Source of the DNA: Apodemus sylvaticus
Taxonomy: Eukaryota > Chordata > Mammalia > Rodentia > Muridae
Length of the DNA stretch: 64,000 bases
Assembly: GCF_947179515.1 (NCBI RefSeq)
Contig: NC_067490.1
Coordinates: 30,478,827-30,542,826 of the forward strand
Reading direction: 5' to 3'
Positions within the stretch are counted from its first letter, which is position 1, and each line of letters opens with the position of its first letter. Positions 1-14,036 of this stretch are shown here, one piece after another. The notes under the pieces are model-generated. The model was not told where the DNA came from and ran no database searches. It saw only the letters and a list, made by a program, of their open reading frames with translations. The position numbers and the translations under genes were made by a program.

Positions 1-2811
1 AAACATGAAAAGAAGGGGGAGGGGCTGGGGCATTCTGCCATCCAGAATGCAGTTTTTCACAAACAATGGATATGCTCTTGTTCGTTATTTAAATTGACTA
101 AAGTTTCAACCTTAATACGAGAAGCTAAAAGAACTTGTGTCTAAATTGTGTTTTTTTTTTATTTAGAAGGAAGCTAATTAAGTAATGATAATAATAGTTT
201 TTATCATTACCTTTTCCTCTGGAAAGCAGCACAACAGAATTGTCTTTGTAAATGTGGATAGCCTTGAAAGGCCCTGTAGAATGTGTAATTTTGTGAGGCC
301 AGAAGCCCATGTAAGTAGATTCTTTGTGGGATATTACCCTTGATGCCAGAATGTTCCATTTCTGTCTGCCTTGTGAAACTATCGCAGAACGCCTATATTT
401 ATCTGCACAAGTTCATGGTTCCTTGGGCATGCCTTTTCTCTCATTTCAGAGTTTCCTTTTGAAGGGGTTCAAAGGTAGACACTTTAGGAGAACGGTGTGT
501 TTTAACTTAAACCTGGCTGGCATTTACAATATTCTGTTCTGTTCTCTGCATTAGATATAAGATAGTGGGTAACGTATTTCTTTACTCCACTACTATCTCA
601 AAATATAAAAAAGATTATTAGCTAGTGTGCAACCTAATGTTGTAATGGGGATCAGAATGGAAAATGTACATGTCTCTTACCTTATTATTTATGCAACAAA
701 ACCCACAATTGACTTTCCTGAGACTTGCAGCTGTCCTTCAGATCAAACCACTGGCAGGAGACACCTGCCTTCTACAACACTGCTCAGAGAACCGGGAGCA
801 AGTATGCTGTTCTTGAGATTAAGTTGTGTATGGGAAGATAATCAAAATTTAAAGTTAGGAAACACTCAATGGATTCTGTAAGGTTTTGTAAGACTCTGAC
901 AAGCCTTAACTACTGGGGACCCTCTGAGAGAACCACGTTCGCTGGAGATCAATGCAAAAACAAGAGGAATTCATTGTTCCAGTGCACTAGGGTCGTCCTG
1001 CACCTGAAGGAGAGGCCACAACCCCAGGAAGCTAGTTTTTATAGTTTCCAGGGGTGGAGTAGAGCATCGGCAACTGGGCGCAATATGATTGGTGGAACAG
1101 TGCCTCCTTTAAACTGATTGGTCTTTAGGAACTGAGGTAGTAGGGGCTTAATTAGTCTCTTCCTTCCTGACTATGTACTTCATGACATCTCTCTTCCAGG
1201 ACGGGAGGGGTGCCTGGTGGAATTTTCCAAAGGTCCTGAGCTGACCTTTTCAGTTTCTTCATGGCTATGCCGATGATGAAACTGAAGGGGAGAGACAGTG
1301 AGTTGCTTAAAAATTAGTATTCTGAAATTTAATGGAATACTTATGAAGTCTTTTATACCCTGCCATTGGAATGAGTCACTGGACTGTATGCACCTACAGT
1401 TCTGGTCTGGACAACATTTTAGAGCAAAAGGTCAGCCAACTCTGTGGATTTGACCCAGATAACAGATGCAGTCTGGTGCCCATTTGTGTCATTTTTATGT
1501 GGCCAAACCTAACTTTGTGGTTTCAACATGACTGCCTTTACTTTGCAGCAGAGATCTTGTGTCCCAGAAGGCTGAAAAGTTTACTCTGCAGCTCTGTGAG
1601 TCTTCTTTAAGATGATCTTTGCAAATAACTTTCCATGTTGCCTTTAAAGCAAGCTATTGTCATCCTTTGCTAGCATTCGGATTCTCAAGACAAGTATGTC
1701 ATGAGAAATGAACCTGCAAAGACTACCTGTTTTCTTACCACATTCATTCCTCCTCGCCACTTCTGCCTGCTGAAGGTGAGGTAATGTGAGTTAGCACACT
1801 TGGCTTGTTTTTCTGAGAGGAGCTCACCTAGTCCTCTTTTAGTTCCTGAGTGGTGAATTAATCTGAGTTCCCATGGTAAACAATCTTTGTGTTGTGATCC
1901 TCTTAACAAGGCAGGGAGTCTGTGGAATGCAGGGCATTGTGTGAGTGTGCTTGTGTTCTTACTGCAGTGTGCCTCTACTGAGCAACCACCTGACCCCAGG
2001 CTGAAGATAGTCTAAGTCTGTGGAAGTGATATTAACTTGGAACTGCATTTTGGCTGTCACCAAGGATCCTGTCACCACTTTGTCACCTGACCCCCACATT
2101 TTGTCAGCTGCAGCTGGGTGTCTGAGATCTCTTCCATCCCAGTGGAATGTGCACAGCGTTTGCATGAGGCCAGCCTCTGAGGCTCCCACATAGGTTATGC
2201 TCCTGGTAGGATGTTTATTTGGATCCCTGGTATTTCAAGATGCATGTAAGCCTTTCCATGAAAATGAGGGGAATTCCAGTATCAACAGAGGAAGCAACCA
2301 CTCTAGATATTTCATTATAAACTTGATGTTACAGCATAAACTATGCTAATGACGCATCATTGTTTTTTTTTTCCCTGCTTATTGAAAAAGAAGGTGACAC
2401 CAGAGCCCAGTTTTCACTTCCCCAGCACATTTATACTTCAAAGAGTGACAGAGTGTGTGAGAGAACTTGGCAGAATACAGAAGCAAGGAGAACCCATATT
2501 CCCAAGTGGTTTTTCTTCATTTCCCTTCAAACAACTTCTCTCCACGTGTGTACAAGTTTGCACTTGTGCTTTAGGCCAGGATTAGAGTTGAAATAGTTCA
2601 GTCCTTCAGCAGCCTTCATGACTCTTTTGTGCCCATGGCTATTGTCATGGGTGTGGGAGAAACAACATTTAGGCTCCTCCGTCTGAGGGAGTGTTTGTCT
2701 TTGCTTTAATGCAGTAGCTTTCAAAACCGAGAAACATTTTCTTTTGTATCCAGACTATTAGTGGTATCAGAAAATGTAACAGAGCAAAGGAATATGAAGA
2801 AAGAGGCCAAG
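1..2811. other. unique, non-coding DNA
   Basis: No recognisable repeat, RNA or exon. The open frames are short (84 codons or fewer), sit on both strands and show no family resemblance I recognise. Ordinary intergenic or intronic sequence is the simplest reading. Confidence 0.5.
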
Positions 2812-2977
2812 ATGGTGGCTCATTAGGTAAAGGCACTTCCTGGTGCCTTGGTTTTTATCCCTGGCCCCAACATGGTACAAGGAAAGAACCTACCTCCCTG
2901 TCCTTTGACCTCTAAGTGCTTACTGTGGCACACGCGTGCCCTTCTACTCACAAATGAGATAAATAAATGTGTATAAA
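2812..2977 (+). mobile_element. B4-family SINE (RSINE1-like)
   Basis: Begins with a diverged tRNA-derived head (gatggtggctcattaggtaa, then aaggcacttcctggtgcc). A central block follows with the wording of RSINE1 (catggtacaaggaaagaacc, then tcctttgacctctaag). It ends in an A-rich tail, gataaataaatgtg. Head, body and tail order gives plus orientation. It is old and diverged. Confidence 0.75.
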
Positions 2978-4484
2978 AGAAAGGCATGAAGGAAAAAAAA
3001 CTCAGTTCTGAGCAAGGACCAGTTTGCTAGAGAATTAAAAAATTCTCTAGAATAGAATTAAAAAATGAGCATAGTAGTATCTTATGGGTTTCGTTTTCTG
3101 TATATAAGAACATACCAGTAAGCATGCAAGCCTTAACAATATTCTTCTGGGCTTCTAGCTTCCTAGCTCTCTTTAATTACATGAAAGCTTGTCTCTAAGA
3201 CCCCACTGGGAGAAGGAAAACATTCCCTTTGCTGGCAGGTGGTCCTCTTGTAAGCACTTTCCAATTGAAAACAGATGTTCCTGGGTGTGAGGAGGTTCCT
3301 GCTAAGTTACTGGGGAGCTTAAGCTAGGAAATGATTGAGTTATGTAGGCAAATGGAAGGTAAACACGCTTCAAGGAGAGGCTTTGGGTCTCAAGAGCACA
3401 CTCTGTACCCTATACAGTTTTTTTTTTTTTTTTTTTTTTACCTCCAACTCTAAGATCTTCAACTAGCCCTGAGGCATACTTCAACACTGACAGTCTTTTT
3501 ATCAATGCTAATTTAAGACCCTTTGTTTCTTGTCTCTTATGTGGGTATTTTCTGTCTAGAAGGACAGGGCTGCTAACAACAGAATTGATCTTGGGCTTTA
3601 AAATCATTTATTGAGTTGATTAAAGAATGGAAAGTTACCAAAGCAAATGGCCTTTTCAATTAAAAAACAAAAGATGACCTTGCTCCCCCATCCAAGGAAG
3701 AGACAAAAATAGTCTCTTGGCAATGATGTCTATAAAATGACAACTTTGGGGCAGAAAGAGTAACATATAAATTATCATTGGAAATGGACTCTGTTAGGAA
3801 AGTGCAAGAAAATAATTACACACACAAAAAAAAATAAACACAAACAAAAAGTAGATTTTAGTGATACATCTTTTCCTGAAATTCACATGTCTATTAAGTA
3901 CATTTCCCCATCTGAACAACATATTAATGAAGATTATTTTGACTACTGTACTATCAATGTTCTATGACATTGCCTGGGAAGAACAGTGAATTTGCTTTGT
4001 GCAAAGTAAAAGTTAATTGAAATTTTAAAGTACAAAAGCCATAAAGACATGTCCTCCAATATCTCAAATTTTAAAAAGTAATGGAAGATTGTACCAAGTC
4101 AGTAAATAATTGCCTATTAATAGGAAGAAAATATTACTCCAAGCCCCAAACTCTTTCAGGAATGAACCATACATCATGAATACTAATGAAAAGAAAGGTC
4201 AGCTTCATCTTTGTTCAAGCCACTGGTCACTGAATTCAAATTTGCTGCAGAGATTCCCAATTGCTTCCCAACCCACAGTGGTGCACGGTAGGATGTACTT
4301 TGCTTGAAACAGCAAAGAGTTCTGCTGTCTTCTTGTATGTTTGTTTGCTTAGCTAGATATAAGCTGGCATGGCATTTGTATTGTTCCCAATAACAGGGTT
4401 TTGAGTCCTTACTCCTGAAAATGAATATAATCATATCAAAAGCACTAAGCACTACCATACCTCTTACCTTGGGAAATCCTAACA
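2978..4484. other. unique DNA with a poly(T) run
   Basis: Nothing recognisable apart from a 23-base T run at about 3418-3440, which may be the A-tail of an unrecognised minus-strand retroelement. The 65-codon frame next to it is opened by the homopolymer and is not a gene candidate. Confidence 0.4.
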
Positions 4485-4594
4485 TCTCTTCTCTTCTCTT
4501 CTCTTCTCTTCTCTTCTCTTCTCTTCTCTTCTCTTCTCTTCTCTTCTCTTCTCTTCTCTTCTCTTCTCTTCTCTTCTCTTCTCTTCTCTTCTCT

Positions 4595-4650
<56 letters not shown>
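4485..4650. repeat. (TTCTC)n pentanucleotide followed by (CT)n
   Basis: About 22 uninterrupted copies of a TTCTC unit (4485-4597) run directly into about 26 CT dinucleotides (to 4650). One strand is pure pyrimidine for more than 160 bases. Neither strand of the pentamer contains a stop codon in any frame, so 90-180-codon open frames cross it on both strands. These are artefacts of composition. Confidence 0.97.
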
Positions 4651-4654
<4 letters not shown>

Positions 4655-7013
4655 ATGCCTTTCTGTCTCTCTGTTTCTAACAGAAATACTTTTTGCCATC
4701 CATGTTTTCCATGGATGCATTTGATGAGGCTATGCATAAAGCAGCTTGCATATATGGAGTGTTATATATTCACAGATAGCATTACAAGCAGCTGCTTGAA
4801 TGCCCCCCCAAGAGAGAACAAAAATATTATGTGGCTGTTAAGCAGTTATTACAGACTTCTTAGAACCTGGGAATCAAGCGAATCCCAATCAGAAAATAAA
4901 TCATAATTAGACTTTGTTCTTGTATAGAGTGATCACAACATGACTTCATTATTTATCAGTGCATTCTTCTAAGTGTAGGTAGCAAGGGTTTTCTTCAGTT
5001 TATAGAGGCATGAACTCGGACATAAAAATACTAATTGATTTCTGCTGGACAGAGAAAATTCAGGCTAAAACAAAGGAAAAGAAGCATTTCACACAGAACT
5101 TCAGAGCCTGTGCTTTCCCTGAATGATAGAAAACACAGTATCATTAACCTTTGTAATATATTGTTACCCAAAACACCAACATTGATCATCCTATGATGCC
5201 AATTTACAATTTTTGGATTTTGTCTGTTTGTTGCTATATGCTGATAAACTACACTCATAAAATGTTCATTGATTTGGTATTACATGTTGTTAATGTGATC
5301 GCAAAGCGAAAATGAGAATCAGCCTGGATGATTTAACTCAGAAGAACAAGATTAATAGAGCTAAGAATTGTCATTGCAGGTTGCATAAACTTCAGGAGTG
5401 TGTAGTTTCAAAGAAAATGGTGGCCATGCTTATACTTCACCAATAATGTTATATAAAGTTTTATCGATAAACTTTAGGAGCCATAATTATACTACACCAA
5501 TAAAAATATATGTAGGAGAGTGCTATGAGGATCCTCCTATCTAAATGTATTTTCTCACTGTCTTCCACAGTCTTTCCTCAATCCACTGCCCAGTGACTAA
5601 GTGGTTTTTAAACTTCTCAAGACATTGGGGAATCTGGTGATAACATGGGGAAAGTCCACAATCTCAAGAAACTGTGATAAGAAAGATTAATCCACACAAT
5701 AACTAAACAGGTATAATGAGGAAGAGGAGGTTCTGTCATGGAGACAACCTGAAATGGAAGCTCCCCTTTTAAGTAGATTATGTTGGGATGGGATATGAAT
5801 CCCAGTGCAGACAAACTGAACTAAAAACAAGGTTACAGTTGTGAATTAAGGAACATCTTAAGTCCTTCTTGTTTCTGGTATTGCCTTCTTAGTTATGAAA
5901 TTACTTACAATTCAAGCAAAATAAAAAAAGACGTGCTTATTGAAATATGCCTGCAAATTTTTCTTTCCCAGACACAAAGAACTTAAGGATAGATTCTGAC
6001 CTCAAATCAGATTTTACCATTTTAGGGATGTAGTGTCTTCCACTGTAAGTTACCTATTTTGTTGGCTTTTTGACCATCAATGGGTATATATGTCTGATAC
6101 ACATAATGCTTAGTAATATTATCAGGTATGAGAAGGACAACAGTTACAGATGTCACTACTGTAGTCCATTCATAGGGAATACAGAGGGCTGCTGAAATGC
6201 AGAGTGGGGTATCAACTTTGTTCTAGCCTGTCTGTAGCCTAGAGGCCCTTAATATAAATGCCAGAGGGAAGTTCTCTTAATAATTCAGGATGGTACTCCA
6301 ACAGCCCACAAGGGGAGAAATGGCAAGAGGTGAGGCTGAAAACATGCTAGGGGCCAGGTGGGAATGACCTTTCAAGACATTTAAGGACTTCACTTTAAGA
6401 ACAATGGGAACTCACTAATGCAGCAAACCATGTATGTTGCATTTTTGAAACTTCGGTTTGGCTGTCATGTAGAAGACATTAAATTCAAGTAGATAAAAAG
6501 CATGTGATCCATTAGACGGGTTTGATGTTTAAAAAGTCATCAGTTAGACAAGTGCTTGTGAGTGGTGAGGCATGCACATATTTTTTGGGGAGGAAAATGA
6601 TATTTACATGTTTTCTAAACCTGAGGAGAAGGAATTCATGATGCCCTCTTTTGGTTTCTATTTTTCGATTGGTGTCCTTTTTTTAAAGTGGGCACTCTTG
6701 CTGTTTGATGAGGCAATGATTCTCATGGGGTCACAGTTTCACCTGGGAGAGTTAGAGTGCCAGCCTCTAACATGGTTTGAGAAGCTTAAGAGATGTGCAT
6801 AAACCTACAGGCACCTGGAGGGAAGGTGCCAGCCAGGGTGACAGTTTAATCTTCCGTGAAATTGTCTGGGCCACTCCAGAGAGAAGCCACATCTAAACAG
6901 TGGGAGAGCTTCCATAGCCAGCACTTTGAGAACCTTATTTCACATACTCTTCATTTATACCTTACATTTGAGTTACTTACACAGCACAGCATGATTCCTA
7001 AAAGTTAAAAGCA

Positions 7014-7015
<2 letters not shown>
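4651..7015. other. unique AT-rich DNA
   Basis: No SINE, L1 or exon recognised on either strand. Open frames are shorter than 80 codons and unremarkable. Confidence 0.45.

Positions 7016-7047
<32 letters not shown>
7016..7047. repeat. (ATTG)n tetranucleotide microsatellite
   Basis: About eight perfect copies of the tetranucleotide ATTG. Confidence 0.95.
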
Positions 7048-7049
<2 letters not shown>

Positions 7050-9779
7050 GTATTTATTTATGGGACATGGTTCTTAGTTTAAGTTCAGCCATATAGTGTG
7101 TCCATTCATTTAGACTCAGCATTTCTCTGGGGTTATACAATAAGACTTTGTTTTTTCTAAACAACCCATATCTGTCAAAGTGACTTCTTGGATATTATTC
7201 CAGGAGTCCAAGTGAGTGCTCACAGTATCCAGATATGAATCTGTATAATTGGTTCTGTATTTATTTAGTAGGCAGTAACAGGTCCAGGCTTGGCCACAAA
7301 ACTCAAATCAAAACTTGTTTCCTCATAGGCAGTGGTCAATGAAAAAAGACAGAGCACAAAGGAATTGTTTGCAAAGGGTAGAGCATATGAGATAGCAAAA
7401 GTGATTTGGAGAAAATTCACACTGAGAAGTTGGAAGGGCTATTTTTGGTTTTCAGTGGGGTTGTCCAAGAAGGCACTTGAAAATTGATATAATAGGGATG
7501 AAGATGGAAGTCAAGCAAATACTTGGGATCAAAGTCTGGCAGAAAGACAGTCATGGGTTTTGGTAACCTAACTACAGTGAAACAAGAGACAAAGTTATAG
7601 TAGATGAAATTGGCTAAAGGAGAAGGCATGACTGCAGGTTGTAGGGGGCCTTTTAGACTACAACAGGAAGGAAGTCAGAGTTTCTAGTAGTGGAGTGTTG
7701 TATTACGGCTTCCTTGCTGCAGGATCTCTATGGTTGTTATGGAAAGAGAAAGAACAACATTGGGAGTCAGAATGGCAGCAGAGACGACTGCATTAATTCA
7801 GGCAAACAAGAACTCATGGGCATACTCCATTCCAATAGGTCTGGAGTCTGCTTGCACTGATCTGTCCCAACAGCACATGCATGACAGGGCACTGATCCCA
7901 AGACAAGGCTTGAAATAACCTGGGTTCCATAGGTGGTTATCCAACCTACACAACCTACACAACCTACACAGAACCACCAACACAGGACCAAATATCAAGT
8001 TGGTTTTTTCTATTTTGTCAGTTATCATTTTATTTACTTATAATAGTGAACTTCTGATTCCTTCTTATGCCTATAGGAGCTTTTCAGGGCTCTGATATTC
8101 TTAGTATAAAGATGTCTGTGTGGCAAGTAAAATAATATACCCTGCAAAGGTCCATTCTAGACAACCTTGTTCTAAGGTGACACTAGGACAGTCAGGGATG
8201 GCTCTCAACTTCTACACCTCAAGGAATTGATAGGTTAGAGTTAGGAAAATCATTTAAGTTTAGTCTATATCAAACCCATTTACTATATAAACAGAAAGAA
8301 AATGAATACAGATAAGACTTGTTGTGAGAGCAGATGAAAGAAAGAGAGAAATGAGGTTTTGAACAGGGGAAGTCGTGAACAGAGAATCTTTCTATAACCT
8401 GAGGTGTCAGCAAAAAAGGGAAATTCTTTTGTTTGGAAACATCTTTAGAGAAATGGTGTCCTTTCCCTCATACTAACTATTGAATCATAGCTCACACAAG
8501 CAGAAAACTTAAAGTCTACATCAGTATAGGATTTACTTCTGTTATAGAATTTTTTTCTACCAACTCCCCCATTTTTAACTCTAAGAAAGTTTCAGAGTGA
8601 TAATTTCATTCAATGGCAAAGTAACAGGTAACCATCTAAGCTACAAGACAATGAGATCAGAAGCTAAAGTCAATGGGAATGTGAAGACCGACCTAGCATG
8701 TGTTTGCAATATCTTCAATATCTTCTTTGAGCGAAGGATGGTTTCCTACTGTACTAGATCCAATATTAACCTGGAATTATGTGAATATTTACATGTGCCC
8801 TGGAAAAGACTATCTCATTGAAATGAATGAAACCTGTAATTAATGTCTCTGTGGCCTTGAGTGTCTGTGCAGTTTAGTTTTTACATTTCATCTGGAAGCC
8901 CTCTGCAGAATACACGAGGTGGCTTTTACTTGCTTGGAAATTGAGAGGCTTTAGAAACTATTATTTCCACATAGTAGGCATTGAACAAATGTTTGCTAAG
9001 TTGATGAACACATACATGTATAAACAGGCTAGGGGATAAGAGCCTCATGAATGGCTTCAGAATCCACACACAAATTCATCATAGCATATAAAACCCAAAA
9101 ATATTTCATGTTGAGAGAAACAGGGGAAAGAGAGGGAGGGAGAGAGGAAAGAATGAATGCACATTATTAACTCTTTATGATTCACTTTATTAATAGGAAC
9201 AATTTCAGGAGATACAGAGTGGGTTCTGGTGGAAAAGAGCCCCTTTATGGACTATTCTAGAACAAGCAATGGAAAGGGAACACAGGGTAGAATGAAGGGA
9301 AATGTTCATATCTGATCTAAGTGATTTCCACATACAGTTTCAGGAGCTTTCTCCATTCTCCCAATTGAGATTGGCATGATGTTTACAGAAAAAAAAAAAT
9401 GTTTCTCAAGAGAAAACTAGTCACTCTTGAGGTAGAATTGCCTCACCTGAAGAGGGCGGAGGAAATTTTCCTTTTCTCTGAGTCAAGAACTCATGATCAC
9501 CACTACCCAAACGTGCTCACACACACCCTGACCACCACAGGACACTAGGCACTTTGAATTTTATGATTTATATGAACTCTTACATTGGCTAACAGTTGTT
9601 ATACAGAAAACGTTTCTCCACCCACTCACCTCCCAAGGTGGGTCATTAAGCAGGTAGCAAAATGAGGTGTGGGTATTGACACAATGGCCAAAGAGGCATT
9701 TTAAGAGAGGGTAAATTCAGGATGCTTTAGGGAAACAAACAAAAATAAATTTCAAGAAACCTATTTGTATGGAAAGATA
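7048..9779. other. unique DNA
   Basis: No confident repeat or exon. A short CACAACCTAC triplication lies at about 7947-7970. The longest open frames (about 75 codons) resemble nothing I know. Confidence 0.45.
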
Positions 9780-9931
9780 AAACAATAATAATAGAATAGG
9801 AAAGAGAGAAGAGAGTGGGGGAGGAAGGGAGGGAGGGAGAGAGGAGAGAGTGGGGGATGGAGGGACAGAGAATGGTGCAGGGAGGGAGGAGAGAGTGGGG
9901 AGAGAGGGAGGAAGGGAGGGAAGAAGAGAGA
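9780..9931. repeat. purine-rich low-complexity tract (GGGA/GAGA)
   Basis: About 150 bases made almost only of A and G on the plus strand, with repeated gggagg and gagaga words. The Ser/Leu/Pro-rich minus frame here is a product of the pyrimidine strand. Confidence 0.9.
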
Positions 9932-10084
9932 ATTGTGTCTTACTAAAAACACTTCCAACTTCTTTTTATTTTGAGGCTATTTACTCTTTTTATTCTTTCT
10001 CTTTTCTGAGTTTGCTGGTAAACATGAACTAATTCTCACAAATCTGTATTATAAAAAAATAATTCAATTTGATGGTTTCTAGAA

Positions 10085-11600
10085 AGTTGGGAATAATTCT
10101 ACCTCAAGACCCAGCTATACCACTCGGGCATATATCCAAAATATGCTCCACTATCCCACAAAGACACTTGCTCACCTATTTTCATAGCAGCTTTATTCAA
10201 AATAGCCAGAAACTGAAAACAACCTAGATGTCTCTCAACTGAAGAATGGATAAAAAAATGTGGTACATCTACACAATGAAATACTATTCAGTTATTAAAA
10301 ATAAAGACATCAAGAGTTTTGCAGGCAAATGCATGGAACTTAAGAATACCATAAATATTCTTAATAAATATTCTGAGTGAGGTAACCCAGGCCCAAAAGT
10401 ATATGCATTGTATGTACTCATAAGTAAATTTTAGCCATAAAATACACAATAGCCATGCTACACTTCATAGACCCAAAGAAGCTAAATAAGCAGGAAGGCA
10501 CAAGTGAGGATGCTTGAATCTCACTTATAAGGGGGAATAAAATAGTCATAAGAGGCAGATAGTGGGAGGGAACTGGGAAGGAGAGGGGATGGGGAGGAGA
10601 ATGAAGGAGGATTCAGGATCAGGTGTGGGAGGGACAGGGGAGATGGCCAGATGGCCATGAGCATGAATGGAAATCTGCAACTACCAGGGGTGGGAAGGTG
10701 GGAGTCATCTCCAGAACAAGACAGAGGCCTGGGATAAGGGAGGTGCCCAACAATCAATGGAGGTGACCTTAGCTGTAACTTACTACATTGAGGATATGGA
10801 ACCTGAAGGGGCCACCTCCTATAGCCAGACAGGAACTCCAGTGGAGCCATAGAGACACCAACTCACCCACAAAATTTTCAACCCAAGGTTTATCCTGTAT
10901 ACGAGTAATGCAGGCATCGCATCCAGGTGGAAACAGAGACTGGGAGAATAGCCAAACAATAACTGACCCAACTTGAGACCCATCCTATAGGCAAGCACTA
11001 ATCCCTAACCCTAATAATGATACTCTGTTATGCTTGCAGACAGGAACATGATGTCGTCTGAAAGGCTCCATCCAGCAGCTGACTCAGATGCAGACACCCA
11101 CAGCTAAACAGCTGATGGAGCATGGGGACTCTAATGGAAGAACAGAAGGAAGGCCTTCGGGTGCAGAAGGTGATTGGAACTCCATAGGAAGACCAGAGTC
11201 AACTAACCTGGACCCCTGGAGCTCTCAGAAACTGGCCTGCCAACAAAAAACATATATAGCCTGAACCTAAGTTTCCCAGCACCTACCTGACAAATGTGCA
11301 GCTCAGTCTTTTCTGTGAGTCCTGAGAAACAACTGGAGCTTTGGGATATCCCAAAAGCTGTTGCTTATATTATACATGGGATATGTCCTACCAGCTGGGC
11401 TGCCTTGTCTGGTCTCAGTGGAAGAGGAAGCAACTAGCTTTGCAGAGACTTGAAGTGCTGGGGTTGGGGGATGATAGGCAGGGGTCCCCACTGGCTCAGG
11501 GGAGACTGGAGGGAATGAAGGAAGGGTTGTGGATGACTGTAAGGGGAGCAGTAAGCAGACGTAAAGTAAAAATGAAGAATTAAAACAAACAAGCAAAAAA
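10085..11600 (+). mobile_element. Lx-type LINE-1, 3' end (ORF2 C-terminal remnant plus 3' UTR)
   Basis: From 10110 to about 10400 the sequence follows the end of L1 ORF2: a 'pipstile' block (gcagctttattcaaaatagc), then gaatggataaaaaaatgtgg and the final gagtgaggtaac. The frame is broken by stops and by a short duplication around aataccataaatattctta. The remainder matches the long G-rich 3' UTR of old rodent Lx elements, ending near 11590 in gtaaaaatgaagaattaaaa. The 5' portion is missing, as is usual for L1. Subfamily assignment is from memory of wording, not a search. Confidence 0.8.
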
Positions 11601-13820
11601 GGATTCCTCTCACAACACAACTGGGGGAATTAATCAAAGAATCCAGTTCTTGAAGCCAGGCTGTCACACCGCCCACTAAGCCTACAAGTGGGAATTTCCA
11701 TCCAAATAGTTGCAAAACAGTCCTTAATACTTCATAATGTCCATTAATGGTCAGCTTGTTTCTGCAGTCAAACAGAACAACCTTGTTTTCTCTAATGAAA
11801 AGAAAATTAAGTTAAATCTCAATAGAAGGGGATTTGTTGTTTGCCTTTAGACAATGGACACTAGATACCACAGAATAATGAAATAAATACAATCAAGGGA
11901 GACAGAGAATTTCTCAAGCTTTTCTCACAGTCCTGCTTCAGCTTGATGCTCCTGCAGAAGCCTGTTCCTTGGTAGAAGAGTGTTCTTTAGCCTTCCGTAT
12001 GCCATGCTCTCTAAGAGAGTCACAGGGCCCCCTTAAAATAGGAAAGGTCTCAGAATGCTAAAGTCAAGAAAGCCATTTAATGGCCTTTTCCAGTCTTTAT
12101 AAGCCTACACACCTTTTCAAGTGTAGTTTCTACTGTAACTCTGCAGAGCTGGTGACAGGGAATATGCCTGGGGTACTCCTATACAAACATCGCAAGCGTG
12201 TCTGAGTACACTTGAAGTCAAACCAGAGGAAAATGGAATCACTTAGAGGTAATCAAAGCTTTTGGTAGAAAAAGCATGACTTTCAATGCTAACAGCACGG
12301 AAGAAAGAAATTCTATAGTCTGGGAACCATGTACGACAACATTTAGGGAGACTGGAGATTAGAAAGAATGGGAAAGAAATGAAGAAATGGGAAACGAATT
12401 CTAATAACTAAATCCACTAGGCCATATTTTAATTTAATGTCTCTGATGGAAGTAGACAAAATTGTATAGCCTAAAGAGTATTAAGATGATAATACTTTTT
12501 ACTAAATCAGTACCTTGTAATGCTGTCGACCATCTGTTTTTGGAAATCTCTACTTCTCTGGACTTCCAGAGGAGAGAGGAGGCAGGCTCACAAGGCTTCT
12601 TGGACATTGAATTTCTCTTACAAAACAATAGTTTGTTGAATTCTGTGCCAGCTAAGCAGATGGCTTACATTTCTTTCTCAATGTGCACAAATTAAAAATT
12701 AAAGAGAAAAAGTATTTGGTAAAGCCAGCTTTCTATTTTGCTGGATCAGAAGCATTTACGGAAATGGTCTGAAATGTTTGGCTGAAACCCAGTGCCACCA
12801 GGCCTGCTGGGCTCCAGACACCAATCCCATTGACTGAAAATTTCTATTAAGCAAACAGATGGGGGTGTGCTTTATTGCTGACCTCTCCACAAGTGTGGAA
12901 CATGGAATGCAATATTCCTGGAAGGATAAACGCTGCATGCCTCATATTTTCACAAAGAGGGGTAAAGATACATTGCCCGGACATTTTAGAAATAATACTA
13001 GTTGCAAAATAAATTTCTTAAGAGATTAACTTTATCAGTTACTAGAGAAATTGAGAACGAAGCTCATAGCAACAGCAACAACATAGGAACATGGGGAAGT
13101 AAGATATGAATTGCCCAAAGTTCTACAACTGTGAATAAAATTGGGATGCTTTCTGAAATAACATGATAATTTCACAAATTATTCATTAACAAAACCCAAG
13201 GTTTGTTTGTGTGCCTTTTTTAAATGAATAAAATTTACTTTAATATCCATTTCAATATCGGAGCAATACTGAAAAGAAAATCAAGTCCCTGCCCACTCTC
13301 CCACAAAGTGTCCTGTCAGCATTTCTTAGTAGCTGGCAGCTCATACATGATTTTGGCCAAATATCAGAGCTCACATTAAAAGCTACTCTGCACATTATTT
13401 TAATAAAAAGGTAACAAGGTTGTGGATTATTGACCTTATTAATGACCTACAAGATGGCTACAAAGTACATTACTTTGGGATATTTGAAGAAGATAGACAC
13501 TGAGGCTAACATTTTTGAAAAAAATCATTTATGATTTCATATTCTATTGAACTTAAAGAAAAACTAAATTACTTGAAAGTATAAGTTTTATAGATGTAAT
13601 TATGGCATTGTTCCAATAATCTTATATATTATCAAATACTATTTGTAATGTGAAATGTGGAACTAATATTATTTCATTGCTGTAATCCACTCTTCCACGA
13701 GACAGCTATGGTTGCAAAAGGTGTACAAAGAAGAATAAACCCTATAGTGGGTACTTTACACAGAAAATGATTGAAGTAACAAAATAAGACACATGTTCAT
13801 TTATACTGGTTTCTTTTTAA
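11601..13820. other. unique AT-rich DNA
   Basis: No repeat or exon recognised. Several A-rich and T-rich patches, but no tail-plus-body structure. Confidence 0.4.
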
Positions 13821-13822
13821 AA

Positions 13823-13871
13823 TGTGTGTGTGTGTGTTTGTGTGTGCCTGTGTGTGTGTGCATGTGCACAT

Positions 13872-13919
<48 letters not shown>
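13823..13919. repeat. (TG)n microsatellite, imperfect
   Basis: Two TG blocks separated by a short tgcctg/catgtgcacatgag interruption. The second block is about 23 perfect repeats. It abuts a minus-strand SINE, a common place for (CA)n growth from an A-rich tail. Confidence 0.96.
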
Positions 13920-13921
<2 letters not shown>

Positions 13922-14036
13922 CCACAGAAGTCAGATCCCATAAAGTTGGAATTGCAGGTCATTGTGCTGGCGACCAAACATGGGTCCTCTGTAAAAATGA
14001 CAAGTGTTTTTTACTGCTGAGCCATCTCCTCAGCTT
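13920..14036 (-). mobile_element. B2/B3-family SINE fragment
   Basis: Antisense B2/B3 body ending in the antisense tRNA-like head: ttttactgctgagccatctc then ctcagc. The (TG)n immediately 5' is where its 3' tail would be. Confidence 0.75.

Noticed and set aside
4183..4906. Open frames of 184, 161 and 91 codons on both strands
   Set aside because: They are carried by (TTCTC)n and (CT)n, which contain no stop codon in any frame; the flanking codons are ordinary.
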